Origin: Lacticaseibacillus zeae DSM 20178 = KCTC 3804
GTDB lineage: Bacteria; Bacillota; Bacilli; Lactobacillales; Lactobacillaceae
Direction of reading: 5' to 3'
Assembly (NCBI RefSeq): GCF_000260435.1
Contig: NZ_BACQ01000077.1
Span: 1-64,000, forward strand
Length of the DNA: 64,000 nucleotides
Below are positions 57,038 to 64,000 of the stretch, piece after piece; positions within the stretch are counted from its first letter, which is position 1, and each line of letters opens with the position of its first letter. The position numbers and the translations under genes were made by a program. A model generated the notes under the pieces. It saw only the letters and a program-made list of their open reading frames with translations. It made no database searches and was not told the origin of the DNA.

Positions 57038-57212
57038 TTAATATCCTCTCACATTCTATCCGGTTATTTTAAGTGTACCGCATAAACAGGCATATAAGGA
57101 AGTTTTATTCTCATTTTTGCCACAGAGAAGGTTGAATCAGCCGCTTTCATCAAATGCATGCTAGAATGAAATCAAATCTGGTTGGTAAGCGTAAACGAAA
57201 TGAGGTAGGAAA

Positions 57213-57866
57213 ATGAAAATAGCTGTTTTAGGTGCGACTGGCCGGGCTGGGAGCGCAATTGTTGCCGAGGCGCAGCGACGTGGCCATGAGGTGTTGGCAG
57301 TCGTTCGGGATACGCAAAAAGCTGCCAGTCGCCTTGGGCAAAATGTCCCGACATTGGTGAAGGCGCCGCTGGAATTGACAGAAGCCGATTTAGATAACGT
57401 TGATGCCGTTGTGGATGCGCTGAGTGTACCGTGGGGATCCGGTCGTGGGTATTTGCATTTGGACTTTGCGACCCACTTAATTAGTTTGTTACGGAATACG
57501 GACACTTTAGCGGTTTTCATTTTGGGTAGCGCGAGTCTGTCGATGCCAGGCGCGGACCATCCCATGATTCTTGATTTTCCTGAGAGTGCTGCAAGCCAGC
57601 CATGGTATGATGGCGCTAAATATCAGTATTATGAATATCGCTTCTTGCAGATGACCGATAATGTTAACTGGATCGGGATTTCAGCAAGCGAGGCGTTTCC
57701 GGCTGGGCCGGCGACGAGTTATGTTGCCGGTAAAGATACCTTGTTGGTTGGCGAAGATGGACAGAGTCACGTTACTACCGGGAATATGGCGCTGGCGATT
57801 CTTGATCAACTGGAAAGGCCGACTGCGCTGCAGGATCGGATTACGGTGCGTGATGCGGATGCGTGA
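57213..57866 (+). CDS. NAD(P)-binding NmrA/BVR-B-like protein
   Basis: A 217-residue atypical short-chain dehydrogenase. The N-terminal glycine motif VLGATGRAGSAIVAEA (5-20) binds NAD(P). No Tyr-x-x-x-Lys catalytic pair is obvious, as usual for NmrA-like or flavin-reductase-like members. AGGTAGGAA precedes the ATG. Probably a redox sensor or a quinone or flavin reductase. Confidence 0.82.
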   Translation: MKIAVLGATGRAGSAIVAEAQRRGHEVLAVVRDTQKAASRLGQNVPTLVKAPLELTEADLDNVDAVVDALSVPWGSGRGYLHLDFATHLISLLRNTDTLAVFILGSASLSMPGADHPMILDFPESAASQPWYDGAKYQYYEYRFLQMTDNVNWIGISASEAFPAGPATSYVAGKDTLLVGEDGQSHVTTGNMALAILDQLERPTALQDRITVRDADA

Positions 57867-58114
57867 TGGAGCGGTTGGTTGTTTGGGTGAGTAAAGCAAA
57901 ATACGATCCTTGGTTCGATGGTTGGCCATATGGTATGGCTGGTCATCGGGCGGGGGTCGTGTTTTTTGGTTTGTAAGTATGTAGGTGGACTGTTGTGTTC
58001 TGTAAGTCCGGTTGCTGGCGTGGGAGCTGCCACATAAAGGGTTCAACTGGTCGAGGGCGCGTTAACGGAGGGGAGGCTTTCTATTATGGGCAAGTATGTA
58101 GGGGGACTTTCGCT
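57867..58114. other. Intergenic region before R1 copy E
   Basis: Nothing recognised. The stretch is G- and T-rich on the plus strand and has no frame with a convincing start. Confidence 0.4.
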
Positions 58115-58231
58115 ATAACGCGCTCACCGGCGCAGAAGCCTGCGTGTAAGGACCTTGGCCGCAATGGCAAAGACCGCCATCACGCCCAAGGCCACTTACA
58201 CTCCGGCTTCTAACCGCGCCGGTTCGCGCTC
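58115..58231 (-). repeat. R1 palindromic repeat, copy E (inverted)
   Basis: Full element in the opposite orientation. Its GAGCGCGAAC end abuts the T-run of a minus-strand terminator-like hairpin at 58234-58267. Confidence 0.9.
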
Positions 58232-58233
58232 AT

Positions 58234-58267
58234 AAAAAAAGCCCCACGCATTGGGGGTGCGCGGGGT
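58234..58267 (-). terminator. Terminator-like GC hairpin with minus-strand T-run
   Basis: Stem 58241-58250 with 58258-58267 (one mismatch, one G-U); seven A at 58234-58240 give a T-run on the minus strand. No minus-strand gene precedes it. Confidence 0.55.
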
Positions 58268-58273
58268 TCCCGT

Positions 58274-58349
58274 GTCAGTGCCATTGGGGGTGGTACTGAC
58301 CTATTTTTACTTTGGAGGAGTAAAAATGAAAAAAGTTGGGTTGGGGTAG
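58274..58349 (+). promoter_or_regulatory. Structured leader with ribosome binding site in a hairpin loop and 7-codon frame
   Basis: Hairpin 58274-58283 with 58291-58300, then a perfect 9-bp stem 58303-58311 with 58319-58327 whose loop is TTGGAGG. The second arm includes the first two bases of ATG 58326, which opens a frame of only seven codons (MKKVGLG, stop at 58347-58349). This looks like the 5' region of a lost gene or a small regulatory RNA. Confidence 0.45.
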
Positions 58350-58674
58350 TAGTAAGAAGGGGGTAAACTTCCTTGCTACGGTTAAAAGAATAATCCGTAA
58401 ATGTGAACTTTTTATGACGATCTGACAGAAAATTTTAGAACACGTGTTTTTTCGCTGGTTTTTTGGTAATCAGCGGCTTTTTTTTAGTCACAAGCGGCAG
58501 ATTGTCACTTTCCGTCAAAAATAGTCAATTAATTCGATAAGCCTTGGCAAACGTGACATTTCGCTGGCCTTTTTCCCCAAAAATGAGGCCATTAACGGGA
58601 AATTTTGGACGAAAAACGTTAAGATTTAAGGAAGACAAAGACGCCAGTTAGAAATTTAAAAATGGGGTAATTTG
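58350..58674. other. Upstream region of the GH3 gene
   Basis: AT-rich. Weak hairpins at about 58453-58490 (followed by eight T) and about 58557-58595. No small gene or clear promoter was found. Confidence 0.4.
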
Positions 58675-61062
58675 ATGGAGCATTCAGTGTCACCAGTTAA
58701 TCTTAATAGTCTGACTACTGAAGAAAAAGTGAAATTGACTTCAGGAAAAGACTTCTGGTCTTCCGAAGCGTTTCCTGAGCACGGTATTCCTAGCATTCGG
58801 ATGAGTGACGGGCCGCATGGTTTGCGTTATCAAGCTGCGGAAGCCGATCATCTGGGCATCAATGACAGTGTGCCGAGTACTAGTTTTCCAACGGCTAGTG
58901 CCAGCGCATCGTCGTGGGATCCTGAACTCATTGCTGCAATGGGTGAGGCGATTGGTCTTGAGGCACGCAGTCTGGGCGTTGATGTTGTGTTGGGACCCGG
59001 CGTGAATATGAAGCGCAATCCTTTGTGTGGCCGAAATTTCGAGTATTTTAGCGAAGATCCGTTCTTGGCGGGGAAACTCGGCGCGGCTTGGATTCAAGGC
59101 ATTCAAAAGCAGGGGGTTGCGGCTTGTCTGAAACATTTTGCGGCGAATAATCAGGAAAATGGCCGGTTGTCGTCTAATTCGATCATTGATCCGGTTGCGC
59201 TGCACGAAATCTATCTTGAAGCCTTTCGCATTGCGGTTACTGAAGGGCATCCGGAATCGGTTATGTGTTCTTACAATAAAGTAAATGGTCGCTATGCCAG
59301 TGACAATCATTATTTGATGACGCAGGTTCTGCGCAACCAGTTTGGCTTTGACGGCGCCGTCATCACAGATTGGGGCGCACTAAACGATAAGGTTGCTTCG
59401 CTAAATGCCGGTACGGATTTAGAAATGCCCGGGGATCAGCACTTGTTTGACAAAGAGGCGTTCAAGGCTTTTCAGACCGGCGAGTTGCGGCCTGCCAGTC
59501 TGGACCGCGCCGCTGCCAATATTGCCAAAATGGCGCGTAAACAGCGACCTAAGTTCACTGGCTCGCGCGAGGACTTACTACATCAGCATGCTAAATTAGC
59601 GCAAAAAATTGCGGAAAGTGCCATCGTGCTGTTGAAAAACGATGACGGAATTTTGCCTTTAGCTGCTAATGAGCAAGTAGCCGTGGTCGGCGAGTTGGCC
59701 AAAGAGACCCGCTTCCAAGGTGCCGGTTCATCGCATATTAAGGCGGCGGAACAGGTGCCGATTTTGACCGGGCTCAAGCAAGCTGGCATCGCTTATGATT
59801 ATGCAGCAGGGTATCGACTGGATGATCAAGTCGATGAGGAAGCAATCGCTCAAGCACTGGAACTGGCCCGCACCCACGACAAGGTTATTTTTGTCGCCGG
59901 ATTGCCGGACAACTATGAATCTGAAGGTTTTGATCGCCAAAACATGGCCTTGCCGAAAGTTCAAAATGATTTACTGCAGGCGATTGCTACAATTAATCCA
60001 CATGTCGTCGTTCTGTTGGTCGCCGGCGCACCGGTTGAGCTGCCATGGTTGGATCAGGTACAGGCGGTTTTGGATTTGTATTTAGGCGGTGAACAGATCG
60101 GAGCAGCTGCCGGTCGGGTCTTGACCGGACAAGTAAATCCAAGCGGTAAGTTGGCCGAAACTTATCCGGTTCGTTATGCGGATATACCATCTGCGGAGCT
60201 TTACGATCACCGTACGCGTTCCGTACCCTATGTCGAAAGCACGTATATTGGCTACCGTTACTTCGACAAAGCGCAGGTGCCGGTGGCATTTCCGTTTGGT
60301 TTTGGCTTAAGCTATACCTCTTTTGCCATTAAAAATGCGCGCCTCACTGACGATCACGTCACCGATGACCAGCCAGTGACGGTACAGGTGGAGTTGACGA
60401 ATACCGGCAGTCGCGATGGTGCAGAAGTGGTCCAGGCTTACGTTCAGGAACAAACCGCGCGTCCTTTGCGCCCAATCAGAGAACTGAAAGCCTTCAAAAA
60501 GGTGTTCGTTAAAGCTGGTGAAACGATGACGGTTACGTTGGCACTTCCGGCACAGGCGTTCAAAGAGTGGCATGAACAAACCCAGACATGGGAACTGCCT
60601 GATGCCGCAAAAGCCGTGGCTATCGGGACAAGTTCTGCGGATATAGTCAGTGTCTTGCCGGTTCAAGTTCACGGACAGGCCTTTACGAATTTTGAAAATG
60701 TCCCTGATTGGTATACCACACCGTCTGGCAAGCCGACCGTTCATGATTTTGAACAACTCACCGGTCAAAAGGTACCGCCGCATCATGAGTTTGTTCCGGG
60801 TGAGTTCACGCGTCTGAATACGCCGCGGGAAATGCAGAAATATTCGTGGCTGCTGCGCATGGTTGCCCGGACGGTCATTAAAATGCGCACCAAGGATTAC
60901 ATTGACAAGGACGGTCCAGAGGCCAAGTTCCAGCAGGCGATCGTGTTGGACACACCGCTTATTCGGTTGGCCCAACAAGCAAGTGGCGCACTTAGACTAA
61001 GTATGGTAGATCGATTGGTAGCGGCCGCCAATCATCAGTATCTAAAAATGATTTTTAGATAA
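58675..61062 (+). CDS. GH3 family beta-glucosidase
   Basis: A 795-residue glycoside hydrolase family 3 enzyme without a signal peptide, so cytoplasmic. GPGVNMKRNPLCGRNFEYFS near 105 and KHFAANNQE near 160 bind substrate; the nucleophile Asp is in FDGAVITDWGA near 230. Then come the GH3 C-terminal domain (about 310-540) and a fibronectin-III-like domain (about 570-650), followed by a tail of about 120 residues. ATG 58675 is used; a TTG one codon earlier is possible. Likely acts on beta-glucosides or related aryl glycosides. Confidence 0.92.
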   Translation: MEHSVSPVNLNSLTTEEKVKLTSGKDFWSSEAFPEHGIPSIRMSDGPHGLRYQAAEADHLGINDSVPSTSFPTASASASSWDPELIAAMGEAIGLEARSLGVDVVLGPGVNMKRNPLCGRNFEYFSEDPFLAGKLGAAWIQGIQKQGVAACLKHFAANNQENGRLSSNSIIDPVALHEIYLEAFRIAVTEGHPESVMCSYNKVNGRYASDNHYLMTQVLRNQFGFDGAVITDWGALNDKVASLNAGTDLEMPGDQHLFDKEAFKAFQTGELRPASLDRAAANIAKMARKQRPKFTGSREDLLHQHAKLAQKIAESAIVLLKNDDGILPLAANEQVAVVGELAKETRFQGAGSSHIKAAEQVPILTGLKQAGIAYDYAAGYRLDDQVDEEAIAQALELARTHDKVIFVAGLPDNYESEGFDRQNMALPKVQNDLLQAIATINPHVVVLLVAGAPVELPWLDQVQAVLDLYLGGEQIGAAAGRVLTGQVNPSGKLAETYPVRYADIPSAELYDHRTRSVPYVESTYIGYRYFDKAQVPVAFPFGFGLSYTSFAIKNARLTDDHVTDDQPVTVQVELTNTGSRDGAEVVQAYVQEQTARPLRPIRELKAFKKVFVKAGETMTVTLALPAQAFKEWHEQTQTWELPDAAKAVAIGTSSADIVSVLPVQVHGQAFTNFENVPDWYTTPSGKPTVHDFEQLTGQKVPPHHEFVPGEFTRLNTPREMQKYSWLLRMVARTVIKMRTKDYIDKDGPEAKFQQAIVLDTPLIRLAQQASGALRLSMVDRLVAAANHQYLKMIFR

Positions 61063-61094
61063 CAAACGTATTGTAAAAAGATTAAAAATTTCTC

Positions 61095-61124
61095 TTGACG
61101 AACGTATCTTCCATTCGGTATTCT
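61095..61124 (+). promoter_or_regulatory. Promoter of leader 1
   Basis: TTGACG (61095-61100), 18 bases, TATTCT (61119-61124). The matching promoter of leader 2 has TACTCT. Confidence 0.65.
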
Positions 61125-61160
61125 TAATTTCATACAAAACCGAAGGAAGTGTTGACCGTG

Positions 61161-61214
61161 ATGAATCATCGGCAAACACAACTGAATACCTTTTTTGGCA
61201 GCTTTTTTGGATAG
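61161..61214 (+). CDS. Phe-rich leader peptide 1
   Basis: A 17-codon frame, MNHRQTQLNTFFGSFFG, with GAAGGAAG 11 bases upstream. Four of its last seven codons are Phe, as in amino-acid-sensing attenuators. Its stop codon ends on the first base of the following hairpin. It shares TQLN and a final Phe-Gly-stop with leader 2 at 62618. Confidence 0.75.
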   Translation: MNHRQTQLNTFFGSFFG

Positions 61215-61290
61215 CGGTTTGCAGTCAGATGCAAACCGCGCAAGCAACGGTTTGCATCCATAAGGCTGTCACATTAAATGTGTCAACAAC

Positions 61291-61328
61291 GCCGCATGGA
61301 TGAACAATAATCCATGCGGCTTTTCTTT
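61291..61328 (+). terminator. Terminator T1 of leader 1
   Basis: Perfect 10-bp stem 61291-61300 with 61311-61320, then TTTTCTTT. Confidence 0.85.
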
Positions 61329-61338
61329 ACCGAAAACA

Positions 61339-61378
61339 CGGGCCAGTCGCATGGAAAAATGTGACTGGCCCGCTTTTT
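61339..61378 (+). terminator. Terminator T2 of leader 1
   Basis: Fourteen-base stem 61339-61352 with 61359-61372 (one G-U), then TTTTT. Confidence 0.85.
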
Positions 61379-61508
61379 ATTAGGCGAATGTGTTTATGGG
61401 GAGAGTAAGTCAAGGCCAAACTTCCGCTTGTACTTAGTTATCTGCTAAAAAGGTCTTCACGGTTTTGTCACAGGATAAATACGCAACGTCACTTCAAGGA
61501 GGACTATC

Positions 61509-62465
61509 ATGAAAAAACATCTTTTACTCGCATTGGCTGGCATGGCACTGATTGGCTTGACTTTAACGGGTTGTGGCAAGCAATCGAAAGCCGCCAGCAG
61601 AGAAACTGTTAAAGTCGGCATTTTGCAATTGATGGATCAGACCGCGTTGACCGAAGCACGCAAAGGATTTGAATCCGAACTCGCTAAAGCCGGCTATAAA
61701 GGCAAGCGCATCAAGATCGATTATGTGAACGCGCAAGGCGACCAGGCAAATCTCAAAACCATGAGTGATCGGCTGGCGTGCGGGAAGAATGACGTGAATC
61801 TCGCCATTGCCACGCCAGCCGCCCAAGCGTTGCAAAAAGCCGAGAAGAAGACACCGTTGCTCTTCACCGCGATCACGGATCCAAAGTCAGCCGGATTGGT
61901 GACGAACCTGACGAAGCCGGACAAAAATGCTACCGGCGTTACCGATTTAGTTTCCGTTAGCGACCAGATTGACTTACTGCACAAAACGTTTCCGCAAGCC
62001 AAAACGATTGGGCTGATGTACAACGCCGGCGAACCCAATTCGGTCTATCAGATCAAGCAAGCTAAGGCACATCTCAAGAAGCTGGGCCTGCGTTACCAGA
62101 TCAAGACAGCCGCCACGACTAACGATGTTCAGCAGGCAGCCGAAAGCCTAGCCAAAGATGTCGATGCACTGTATTTACCGGCGGATAATGTAATGGCTGC
62201 GGCGATGCCGACCATTGGTAAGGTTGCCAAGGAAAAACAAATTCCGGTCGTGCCAGCAGCGTCGACCATGGTCAAAGATGGTGGCACAATCACCAAAGGC
62301 ATTGATTATCGCGATCTTGGCAAACAAACCGCCAAAATGGCAATCAAACTGCTGAAAGGCACTTCGGTCAAAAAACTTGCCGTCGAAAAACCGGCCAATG
62401 TTAAAACCGTGAAAAATGATGACATGTTAAAAGTGGTGAAACAAAAAGTTAACTTACCGAAGTAA
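61509..62465 (+). CDS. TrpX-like ABC transporter substrate-binding lipoprotein 1
   Basis: A 318-residue lipoprotein: signal peptide ending in the lipobox LTGC (Cys22), then a type-I periplasmic-binding-protein fold of the ABC_sub_bind/TrpX family (KVGILQLMDQ, IATPAAQALQKA, PLLFTAITDPKSAGLV). Family members supply amino acids, notably tryptophan, to an ABC transporter; permease and ATPase genes are not in the window before its end. ATG 61509 follows CAAGGAGG. The Phe-rich leader upstream suggests an aromatic substrate, perhaps phenylalanine (inference). It contains an extra Cys in RLACGKN. Confidence 0.88.
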   Translation: MKKHLLLALAGMALIGLTLTGCGKQSKAASRETVKVGILQLMDQTALTEARKGFESELAKAGYKGKRIKIDYVNAQGDQANLKTMSDRLACGKNDVNLAIATPAAQALQKAEKKTPLLFTAITDPKSAGLVTNLTKPDKNATGVTDLVSVSDQIDLLHKTFPQAKTIGLMYNAGEPNSVYQIKQAKAHLKKLGLRYQIKTAATTNDVQQAAESLAKDVDALYLPADNVMAAAMPTIGKVAKEKQIPVVPAASTMVKDGGTITKGIDYRDLGKQTAKMAIKLLKGTSVKKLAVEKPANVKTVKNDDMLKVVKQKVNLPK

Positions 62466-62539
62466 CCGGTATAACAGCCTTTTTGACATTTTAAACCGAG
62501 CAAAACCTGAGATGGTCAAAATAATCGTGAAAATATGTG

Positions 62540-62568
62540 TTGACAAGATGAAATTATGAGGATACTCT
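62540..62568 (+). promoter_or_regulatory. Promoter of leader 2
   Basis: Consensus TTGACA (62540-62545), 17 bases, TACTCT (62563-62568). Confidence 0.65.
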
Positions 62569-62617
62569 TAGAAACAAGCCAGAAGGAACAAACTTCTGGA
62601 CACAAGGAGTGTTGATC

Positions 62618-62677
62618 ATGAGACAAAACAAAACAACACAACTTAATCACGCGTACTATTACGGCTATTTCGGATAA
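62618..62677 (+). CDS. Tyr-rich leader peptide 2
   Basis: A 19-codon frame, MRQNKTTQLNHAYYYGYFG, with AAGGAG nine bases upstream. Four of its last seven codons are Tyr and one is Phe. Same layout as leader 1. Confidence 0.75.
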   Translation: MRQNKTTQLNHAYYYGYFG

Positions 62678-62753
62678 TGGTTTGTATCTCATGGATACAA
62701 GCCAATCAGGTTTGTATCCATGATGGCCGTGAGTATTTCACTTGCAATTAACC

Positions 62754-62790
62754 GCCACATGGACGAATTCATCCATGTGGCTTTTTCTTT
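62754..62790 (+). terminator. Terminator T1 of leader 2
   Basis: Ten-base perfect stem 62754-62763 with 62772-62781, then TTTTTCTTT. Confidence 0.85.
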
Positions 62791-62805
62791 CCCGGGAAAA
62801 AAGTA

Positions 62806-62852
62806 AGAGGCCCGCCACACGGATGAGTAAATCCGGTGGCGGGTCTCTTTTT
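62806..62852 (+). terminator. Terminator T2 of leader 2
   Basis: Stem 62806-62824 with 62831-62848 (one bulge, G-U pairs), then TTTTT. Confidence 0.8.
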
Positions 62853-62858
62853 AGAGCA

Positions 62859-62977
62859 GAGCGTGAATTGACGCGGTTAGAAGTCAGAGTGTAAGTGGCC
62901 TTGGGCGTGATGGCCCGGGCTTAGGCCATTGCGACCAAGGTCCTTACACGCAGACTTCTGCGTCAGTGAACGCGTTT
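62859..62977 (+). repeat. R1 palindromic repeat, copy F
   Basis: Full element directly after terminator T2, between leader 2 and its downstream gene. Confidence 0.9.
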
Positions 62978-62986
62978 CAAATTAGT

Positions 62987-63079
62987 GTCGGCGCCTTTGC
63001 AGTGTTTTCTATATGTACTGCAAACCAGAGCCCGACGCTGTCCTGCTCACAACCGTGCGCGGGTACCTTAACTACCCGC
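62987..63079 (+). promoter_or_regulatory. Two hairpins in the leader of the second TrpX-like gene
   Basis: Outer arms GTCGG (62987-62991) and CCGAC (63032-63036) enclose TTTGCAGT (62996-63003) with ACTGCAAA (63017-63024). A second hairpin pairs 63059-63065 with 63073-63079. Neither is followed by a T-run. Function unknown. Confidence 0.4.
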
Positions 63080-63125
63080 CCAAACCAGCACGCCAATTCA
63101 CCAAACATCTCAGGAGGAAGAAAAA

Positions 63126-64000
63126 ATGAAACTCAAACGAATCGCTGCCGTCGCAGCAACCGCACTAGCCATCATGACGTTAGTTGGCTGTGGCAAGTCA
63201 ACCAAAGCCGCTGCTGACAAGAGTCAGGTAAAGGTCGGCATTTTACAGCTCATTGACCAACAGGCCTTGACTGCAGCCCGCAAAGGCTTTACGGAAGAAC
63301 TTGCTAAGGCCGGTTACAAAGGCAATAAGATCAAGCTGGATTACGTCAATGCCCAAGGCGATCAATCAAATCTGCAAACCATGAGCCAGCGCCTCGCCCG
63401 CGACAAGAATGATCTTAACTTGGCCATTGCGACTCCCGCTGCTCAAGCGTTGCAAAAGGCGGATACCAAAACACCAATGTTATTTACGGCGATCACTGAT
63501 CCTAAGTCGGCCGGATTGGTCGCTAACCCCGAGAAACCGAATAAAAATGCCACCGGCGTCACCGATAAAGTCGATGTGGCGGGCCAGATCAAGTTTATTC
63601 ATAAGGTCTTTCCGAAGGCCAAAAAGATCGGCTTGCTGCTCAACGCCGCAGAACAAAATTCGCAGGTTCAAGTCAAGCTAGCCAAAGCCGCGATTAAGAA
63701 GCTGGGGCTGACAGCCGTTGAAAAAACCGCAGCGACAACCAATGACGTTGAACAAAGTGCATCGGTATTGATGAAACGAAGTGATGTCATCTACATTCCA
63801 ACCGACAACACGATGGCGGCTTCCATGGCGACGATTGGTAAAGTCAGCACCAAAGAAAAAATTCCCGTGGTTCCGGCAGACGCGACCATGGTTAAGCTAG
63901 CCGGAGTTGCCACTGTGGGCATCAACTACGAAGATCTTGGCAAGCAAACCGGCAAACTAGACGTGCAGTTGCTGGAGGGCAAGAAGGTTAAAGATTTGCC
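63126..64000 (+). CDS. TrpX-like ABC transporter substrate-binding lipoprotein 2 (cut by window end)
   Basis: Paralogue of the protein at 61509. The frame is open from ATG 63126 to the window edge (291 full codons), with about 25-30 residues presumably missing. Lipobox LVGC at Cys22, then KVGILQLIDQ, VNAQGDQSNLQTMSQRLA, IATPAAQALQKA and TAITDPKSAGLV, all closely matching the first copy. AGGAGGAAG lies upstream of the start. Tandem duplication is clear. The Tyr-rich leader upstream suggests a different aromatic substrate (inference). Transporter membrane and ATPase genes may lie beyond the window. Confidence 0.88.
   Translation, partial: MKLKRIAAVAATALAIMTLVGCGKSTKAAADKSQVKVGILQLIDQQALTAARKGFTEELAKAGYKGNKIKLDYVNAQGDQSNLQTMSQRLARDKNDLNLAIATPAAQALQKADTKTPMLFTAITDPKSAGLVANPEKPNKNATGVTDKVDVAGQIKFIHKVFPKAKKIGLLLNAAEQNSQVQVKLAKAAIKKLGLTAVEKTAATTNDVEQSASVLMKRSDVIYIPTDNTMAASMATIGKVSTKEKIPVVPADATMVKLAGVATVGINYEDLGKQTGKLDVQLLEGKKVKDL

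Larger units (their letters stand above)
61214..61378 (+). promoter_or_regulatory. Attenuator-like leader RNA 1
   Basis: Segment 1 (61214-61223) pairs perfectly with segment 2 (61230-61239). Segment 2 also pairs with segment 3 (61248-61257). The tail of segment 3 (CATCCAT, 61255-61261) can pair with ATGGATG (61296-61302) in the left arm of terminator T1, mimicking the T1 right arm. Terminators T1 and T2 follow. This is the layout of a ribosome-controlled switch; its polarity is not clear by eye. Confidence 0.7.
62679..62852 (+). promoter_or_regulatory. Attenuator-like leader RNA 2
   Basis: Segment 1 (62679-62688) pairs with segment 2 (62694-62703) with one G-U. Segment 2 (62693-62703) also pairs with segment 3 (62709-62719). 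The segment 3 tail TCCATG (62717-62722) can pair with CATGGA (62758-62763) in the T1 left arm. The topology is the same as leader 1, although the stem sequences differ. Confidence 0.7.

Noticed and set aside
57681-58046. Minus-strand frames opposite the NmrA-like gene
   Set aside because: They lie antisense to a clear gene and have low-complexity composition, so they are shadow frames.
61095-61378. T-box riboswitch before the TrpX-like gene
   Set aside because: No T-box sequence or specifier-loop layout is visible; instead there is a translated leader peptide.

Overview
The window looks like a chromosomal segment of a Lacticaseibacillus species (L. casei / paracasei / rhamnosus group). This rests on gene content: several PTS systems, both a Leloir galactose operon and a tagatose-6-phosphate cluster, a GlpK-GlpO-GlpF glycerol set, low-GC Gram-positive ribosome binding sites, cre-like catabolite sites and a MutY without an iron-sulphur cluster. 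No prophage, insertion sequence, CRISPR array, rRNA or tRNA was recognised. The species cannot be fixed by eye.

Layout. 0-9.4 kb: quinone-oxidoreductase-like protein, ammonium transporter, DyP peroxidase, MgtC-like membrane protein, an ABC-F ATPase, and a membrane-anchored MutS-like ATPase overlapping a uracil-DNA-glycosylase-family gene. 9.6-15.9 kb: a beta-glucoside (cellobiose-type) PTS operon with GH1 phospho-beta-glucosidase, IIB, PRD regulator, IIA, a small membrane protein and IIC, preceded by a perfect cre palindrome. 16.1-20.3 kb: glpK-glpO-glpF on the minus strand. 21.5-27.8 kb: galK-galE-galT-galR and, after a 0.47 kb gap, galM. 29.1-31.4 kb: a galactitol-type PTS (IIA, IIB, IIC). 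32.0-38.7 kb, minus strand: a TauE-like permease, a degenerate serine hydrolase, a DUF4867-like protein, lacC, lacD, lacB, lacA and lacR. A 15-base motif is shared by the lacR and PTS promoters, which ties the PTS to the tagatose pathway. 39.2-53.9 kb: mixed housekeeping and accessory genes (HAD phosphatase, SbcD/SbcC, PadR with a YhgE/Pip-like protein, a CIRCE-controlled Hsp20, MutY, an esterase/flavodoxin operon, two antitoxin-like orphans). 54-57.9 kb: a B6/HMP kinase, a two-gene operon of unknown function and an NmrA-like protein. 58.7-64 kb: GH3 beta-glucosidase, then two tandem paralogous TrpX-like ABC substrate-binding lipoproteins. The second runs off the window.

The most striking unexplained structure is at 61.1-62.9 kb. 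Each TrpX-like gene is preceded by a promoter, a 17-19 codon leader peptide rich in aromatic codons (Phe-Phe-Gly-Ser-Phe-Phe-Gly in one, Tyr-Tyr-Tyr-Gly-Tyr-Phe-Gly in the other), three mutually complementary segments and two terminators. This is the architecture of aromatic-amino-acid attenuators.

Two families of intergenic repeats also run through the window. R1 is an element of about 118 bp and imperfectly palindromic, with six full copies plus fragments, placed next to terminator T-tracts or ribosome binding sites. R2 is an element of about 190 bp with two copies, each between a stop codon and its terminator, whose hairpins are kept by compensatory changes.
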